From assembly GCA_015657535.1 (NCBI GenBank), contig JADHZB010001362.1, positions 2,835 through 66,834 of the forward strand: DNA of 64,000 nucleotides, written 5' to 3'. Below, piece by piece: positions 61,072-64,000 of this stretch. Source of the stretch: Nephromyces sp. MM_2019 (lineage: Eukaryota; Apicomplexa; Aconoidasida; Nephromycida). Within the stretch, counting starts at the first letter, position 1; the number at the start of each line of letters is the position of its first letter. A program made the position numbers and the translations under genes. The notes beneath the pieces were generated by a model, which made no database searches, was not told the DNA's origin, and saw only the letters and a list, made by a program, of their open reading frames with translations.

Positions 61072-63578
61072 ATGAATGCGCTGCTACAGAATTTTTTGCG
61101 CCTCCTGGGTGTCCTGTGGACCGGAAGGACAATACTGTTTCAGAGGCGTCTCCTAGTGTTTGTAGTCACTTACCTTGGGTACATGTGCATACTCACACTG
61201 AGAAAACCCTTTTCCGTAGTAAAATCTACTGTCACTAGAGAGCTCAATGTATCATCCTATGGTTTGGGTACAATCGACTCCTCATACCTAATTATGTATG
61301 CTTTTGGCCAGTTTTGTATACCCAAAGCTCTGGATACTTATATGCGTGGAAATGTGAGACTTCCTGTTCTCATCTGCTTTCTTGGTGCTTCCTTGAGCTG
61401 CGCCTTTTTCGGTCTTGCTGGCACAGCCAATTCGTTTAGGTTGTTTTGGGGGTTGAACGGGCTTTTCAACGCTCCTGTTTATCCACTGATGATGAAGGTG
61501 GTTTCACTTTCGACTACATCTGATACCAGAGCTTCTATTATAGGGTTGTGGTCTACTTGCCAGCACCTAGGTAAGGTCGGAAAATGCTATTTACTCTTAT
61601 GCGTGTGCCTTGTAGTGTAGGTACTTATTGGAGTAATTCACAAAGAGTATTCAACTTCTTTTACTAGATTTTATAAACTACTCAAAAAGCAGCTTGGATT
61701 TTGAGATTTCTTTTGTTTCTACTTTTAGGTTACACCATGCCCTTGGAATGTTTATGCGTGCTTCTGCCATGGCTTCCATTATGAATAAGATGTGATGTGA
61801 GCTTGATGTGGAGGCATGCTATGAAGCAAGTAGTTTGTGTGCTTTTTTTTACTAGAAGAAGGTGTTCCATGTCACTTATAGCAGTTGACTTTCTCTTAGT
61901 GGCCTCTATCTCAAAGAAATAGCGATACTGCAGTAGCTGTATACAAACAGGAGTTTTTAATATACAACGCCAAGAGTTTGGAAACTGTTCGTATATACTG
62001 TATATTCTTCTTTTGCGGTAAATTCGCGTCTCCAGATTTATCTTTAGCAGCTAGTTTACCCTATGGAGCTTAGCAAGTTATGTCGGTATGGTAAAGTGGC
62101 TTAAACTAAGCTTGCTGTGCTTATTCTCGTGAAGTAGATGTGGTGTGTTCGCAGAAATATTTCATCCTCCTCCTCAGTATTGTGCAATATTCCTAATTCC
62201 ACTGTTTTCTATAGGAAATATGATGGCAACTCTTTACGCTGTAATGACTCTAGAGTATTTTGGATGGAGGACGGTATTTCAGCTTGCTCCTACTGCGTGC
62301 ATTATCATTGGTTTGTTCATGTACCACCTAAATCTATTGGATGCACACAATGTTTCCTCAAGGAAAATGGGTGACATGGACATTAGTGATCATGCTTCAG
62401 CCCCTACCAAGGATTCTTCGTCATTTCATCCTACTGAGGTCCCACATCCTCCTCACTCTTCTTGGGCACCCTGGAAGTCAGTTTCAATGACAGAAATGCC
62501 CGTAAGTGCGAATCCTTCGGTTATTCGGATTGACATTGAAGAGCCTGCTCAGGCTACTGAAGTCAATCCACTGGGTTACCCCGTTAACTCTATGAAGTTT
62601 TGCTCAGACGCTGAAGTTGCTGACAGTGTGCCAGAATCATCTGGCTGCATGCATTCTAATGATCTTCCTGCAACTCCAAGTGAAGAAATAACCGGAGGTC
62701 TCCAAGTTAAAGAGAAAGATGATGCGAATGTGCTATCCTACCAGAAAAAGCGTTATCAGTTCTCCCAAGAGCAGAAGGAAAACCATCAGGAAAGAAACCT
62801 ATCACTCACCGTAACCAATGCGCCATGTTCCACACAATTTTCAGTTGCACCAACTAGTGCAGCCGACAATCTTTGCCTGCTAGACATCCTTCTAATTCCA
62901 GGCCTCATTAATTTGTGCGGTGCGTATTTTTGTGTAAAAATGGTTCGTTATACTCTCATATTCTGGCTTCCCCTCTATCTGGCTAATGAGTTGAAGTTGA
63001 ATCCAATTTCCGCTGGTTATACGTCAATGTTTTTTGATTGTGGAGGCGTTGCTGGCTCTGTAGTTATGGGTTTGGTTGCGGACCGCTTTTTCAAGGGGAG
63101 AGGCATATTCCTCTGTAGTCTGACCTGTCTTATATACTCTGTGGTTTCTCTACTCTTCACGATTAGTCCTAGACTTGGACAGCCGTTTACCATGTTTATT
63201 TTGTTTTTAATGGGATTCTTTGTATCATCTCCGGATTCATCTTTAGCAGCTAGTTTACCCTATGAGATTAGCGAATTATGTCCGTATGGTAAGATTGCTT
63301 TAACTAGCGTTCTCGGCATGGTTGGCGGATCGGGAAGTTTAGGAGCGATCTTTCAGGGACACGTCACTGCATTTGTTAGTGAAAACTTTGGATGGAATTG
63401 GGTGTTTGCCACTCACTGCTTCTTGATGTTAACTGCATTTCTTACACTGTCGAGATGCTCAAAGCAGGTTAGTCGTATTGAACCCTTTACGGCATCACTA
63501 GATTTAAATATCTTATCAAATAACAAGAAAGTTTTCTCTGAACTCCCAAAAAGAAGGCTAAAAAGCATATTTTTTTAG
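61072..63578 (+). CDS. MFS transporter, SLC37/GlpT (organophosphate antiporter) type
   Basis: Two exons, 61072..61570 and 62155..63578, join in phase 1 (donor GTAAGG, acceptor TTCGCAG); 640 aa. Twelve membrane segments are arranged 6+6 around a hydrophilic loop of about 150 residues (residues about 225-395; HPTEVPHPPHSS, KEKDDANVLSYQKKRYQF). Family features seen: an N-terminal TM followed by LTLRKPFSVVKS, GTIDSSYLIMYAFGQF in TM2, a TM4-type segment FRLFWGLNGLFNAPVYPLM, and SAGYTSMFFDCGGVAGSVVMG with DRFFKGRG in the second half. This matches SLC37/GlpT proteins, which exchange glycerol-3-phosphate or glucose-6-phosphate for phosphate; the substrate is not readable from sequence. At the splice the text runs STCQHL-E-IFHPPPQ, shorter than usual there, so a small exon could be missing from the intron. 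Confidence 0.88.
62029..62119 (+). pseudogene. Decayed copy of an MFS exon-2 segment inside the MFS intron
   Basis: Intron sequence from TCTCCAGATTTATCTTTAGC onward matches exon 2 at about 63228-63313 (TCTCCGGATTCATCTTTAGC onward). The shared core CTTTAGCAGCTAGTTTACCC is exact at 62042-62061 and 63241-63260. The match continues as TATG(G)AG..TTAGC(A/G)A(A/G)TTATGTC(G/C)GTATGGTAA and then fades. The exon copy encodes SSLAASLPYEISELCPYGK; the intron copy has base changes and a one-base insertion (ATGGAG against ATGAG) and is not translatable in frame. Confidence 0.85.
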
Positions 63579-64000
63579 ATCCTCTGGATATACACTTCCT
63601 TATCAGACAGTCTATATATACGATTTAGATCTTTGCTTTGATAGCATTTTAGGTTGCACTATTAAAATATATGGCTTTTAGAACCATTTTATTTTGCTAA
63701 GAAACTGAGAGATTGCTTTAAGTTTATGGGGTTATAAATACTGTTGCAGTGTAGTTCAAGGAAAATCTCGACTTTGAAAATTGACAATCGGAATGGACCC
63801 CCGTCAGTGGGTGTTTTGACGGATAAAGCTGAAACTTTTTCACCTTTTCTGATGCTTCATCACTACGAATTTGAATGCGATATTTTTCTCAAAGAGTGGG
63901 ATATTCTTTGCGTTTTTTCAAAGTTCTTACTGAATTAAGATTGTTTTTGCAGCAACTATGGAACACGCAAGATAATTTATATATTTTTTCTTTCTGTACT
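63579..64000. other. 3' flank of the MFS gene with a possible exon
   Basis: AT-rich. After CTGTTGCAG at 63741-63749 a plus-strand frame reads SSRKISTLKIDNRNGPPSVG, which is coding-like. It could be an alternative or additional exon of the MFS gene or the start of another gene beyond the window; no donor could be fixed. Confidence 0.3.

Overview
This window is eukaryotic nuclear DNA with intron-rich genes on both strands. It is moderately AT-rich, splice sites are canonical GT-AG, and CA/TG microsatellites are abundant. The best lineage indicator is the multidomain secreted protein at 27.3-31.5 kb (type II fibronectin + PA14 + discoidin-like + LCCL). That architecture is known from the LCCL/CCp (LAP) family of apicomplexan sexual stages. 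The Patched-related RND transporter, the MORN protein and an interstitial (TTTAGGG)2 agree with an apicomplexan or close alveolate relative. I cannot name the species.

Layout, left to right. 1-0.53 kb: 3' end of an acidic-repeat protein gene (+). 0.5-6.0 kb: CA/TG-rich low-complexity DNA with one convincing minus-strand exon. 6.0-9.3 kb: a plus-strand gene ending in a MATH/TRAF-like beta-sandwich domain. 9.3-14.0 kb: AT-rich, no gene I can support. 14.0-15.5 kb: a small four-exon gene (+) for a putative secreted protein. 15.9-25.7 kb: a 16-exon Patched-related (SSD/RND) gene (+), about 1181 residues. 27.3-31.5 kb: the LCCL/PA14/FN2 gene (-), about 20 exons. 32.2-33.7 kb: an unrecognised minus-strand gene with one membrane segment. 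36.4-39.5 kb: an N-myristoylation-motif MORN-repeat protein (-). 39.5-45.2 kb: no confident gene. 45.2-47.4 kb: a small membrane protein gene (-). 49.3-58.3 kb: STI1/HOP co-chaperone (-), 14 exons, 555 residues, complete. 58.3-61.1 kb: divergent promoter region with a telomere-like motif and minisatellites. 61.1-63.6 kb: an SLC37/GlpT-type MFS transporter (+), two exons.

The genes are unrelated housekeeping and stage-specific functions; there is no operon logic. Four exon models (Patched, LCCL, STI1, MFS) were built by hand and close in frame across all junctions. Most notable: a decayed copy of an MFS exon segment inside that gene's own intron; a perfect 26-bp hairpin in a Patched intron; uniformly tiny introns in the LCCL gene beside long introns in its neighbours; a substituted GxxxDD motif in the Patched protein; a small candidate secreted protein; several intronic minisatellites; and a splice-junction anomaly in the MORN gene.
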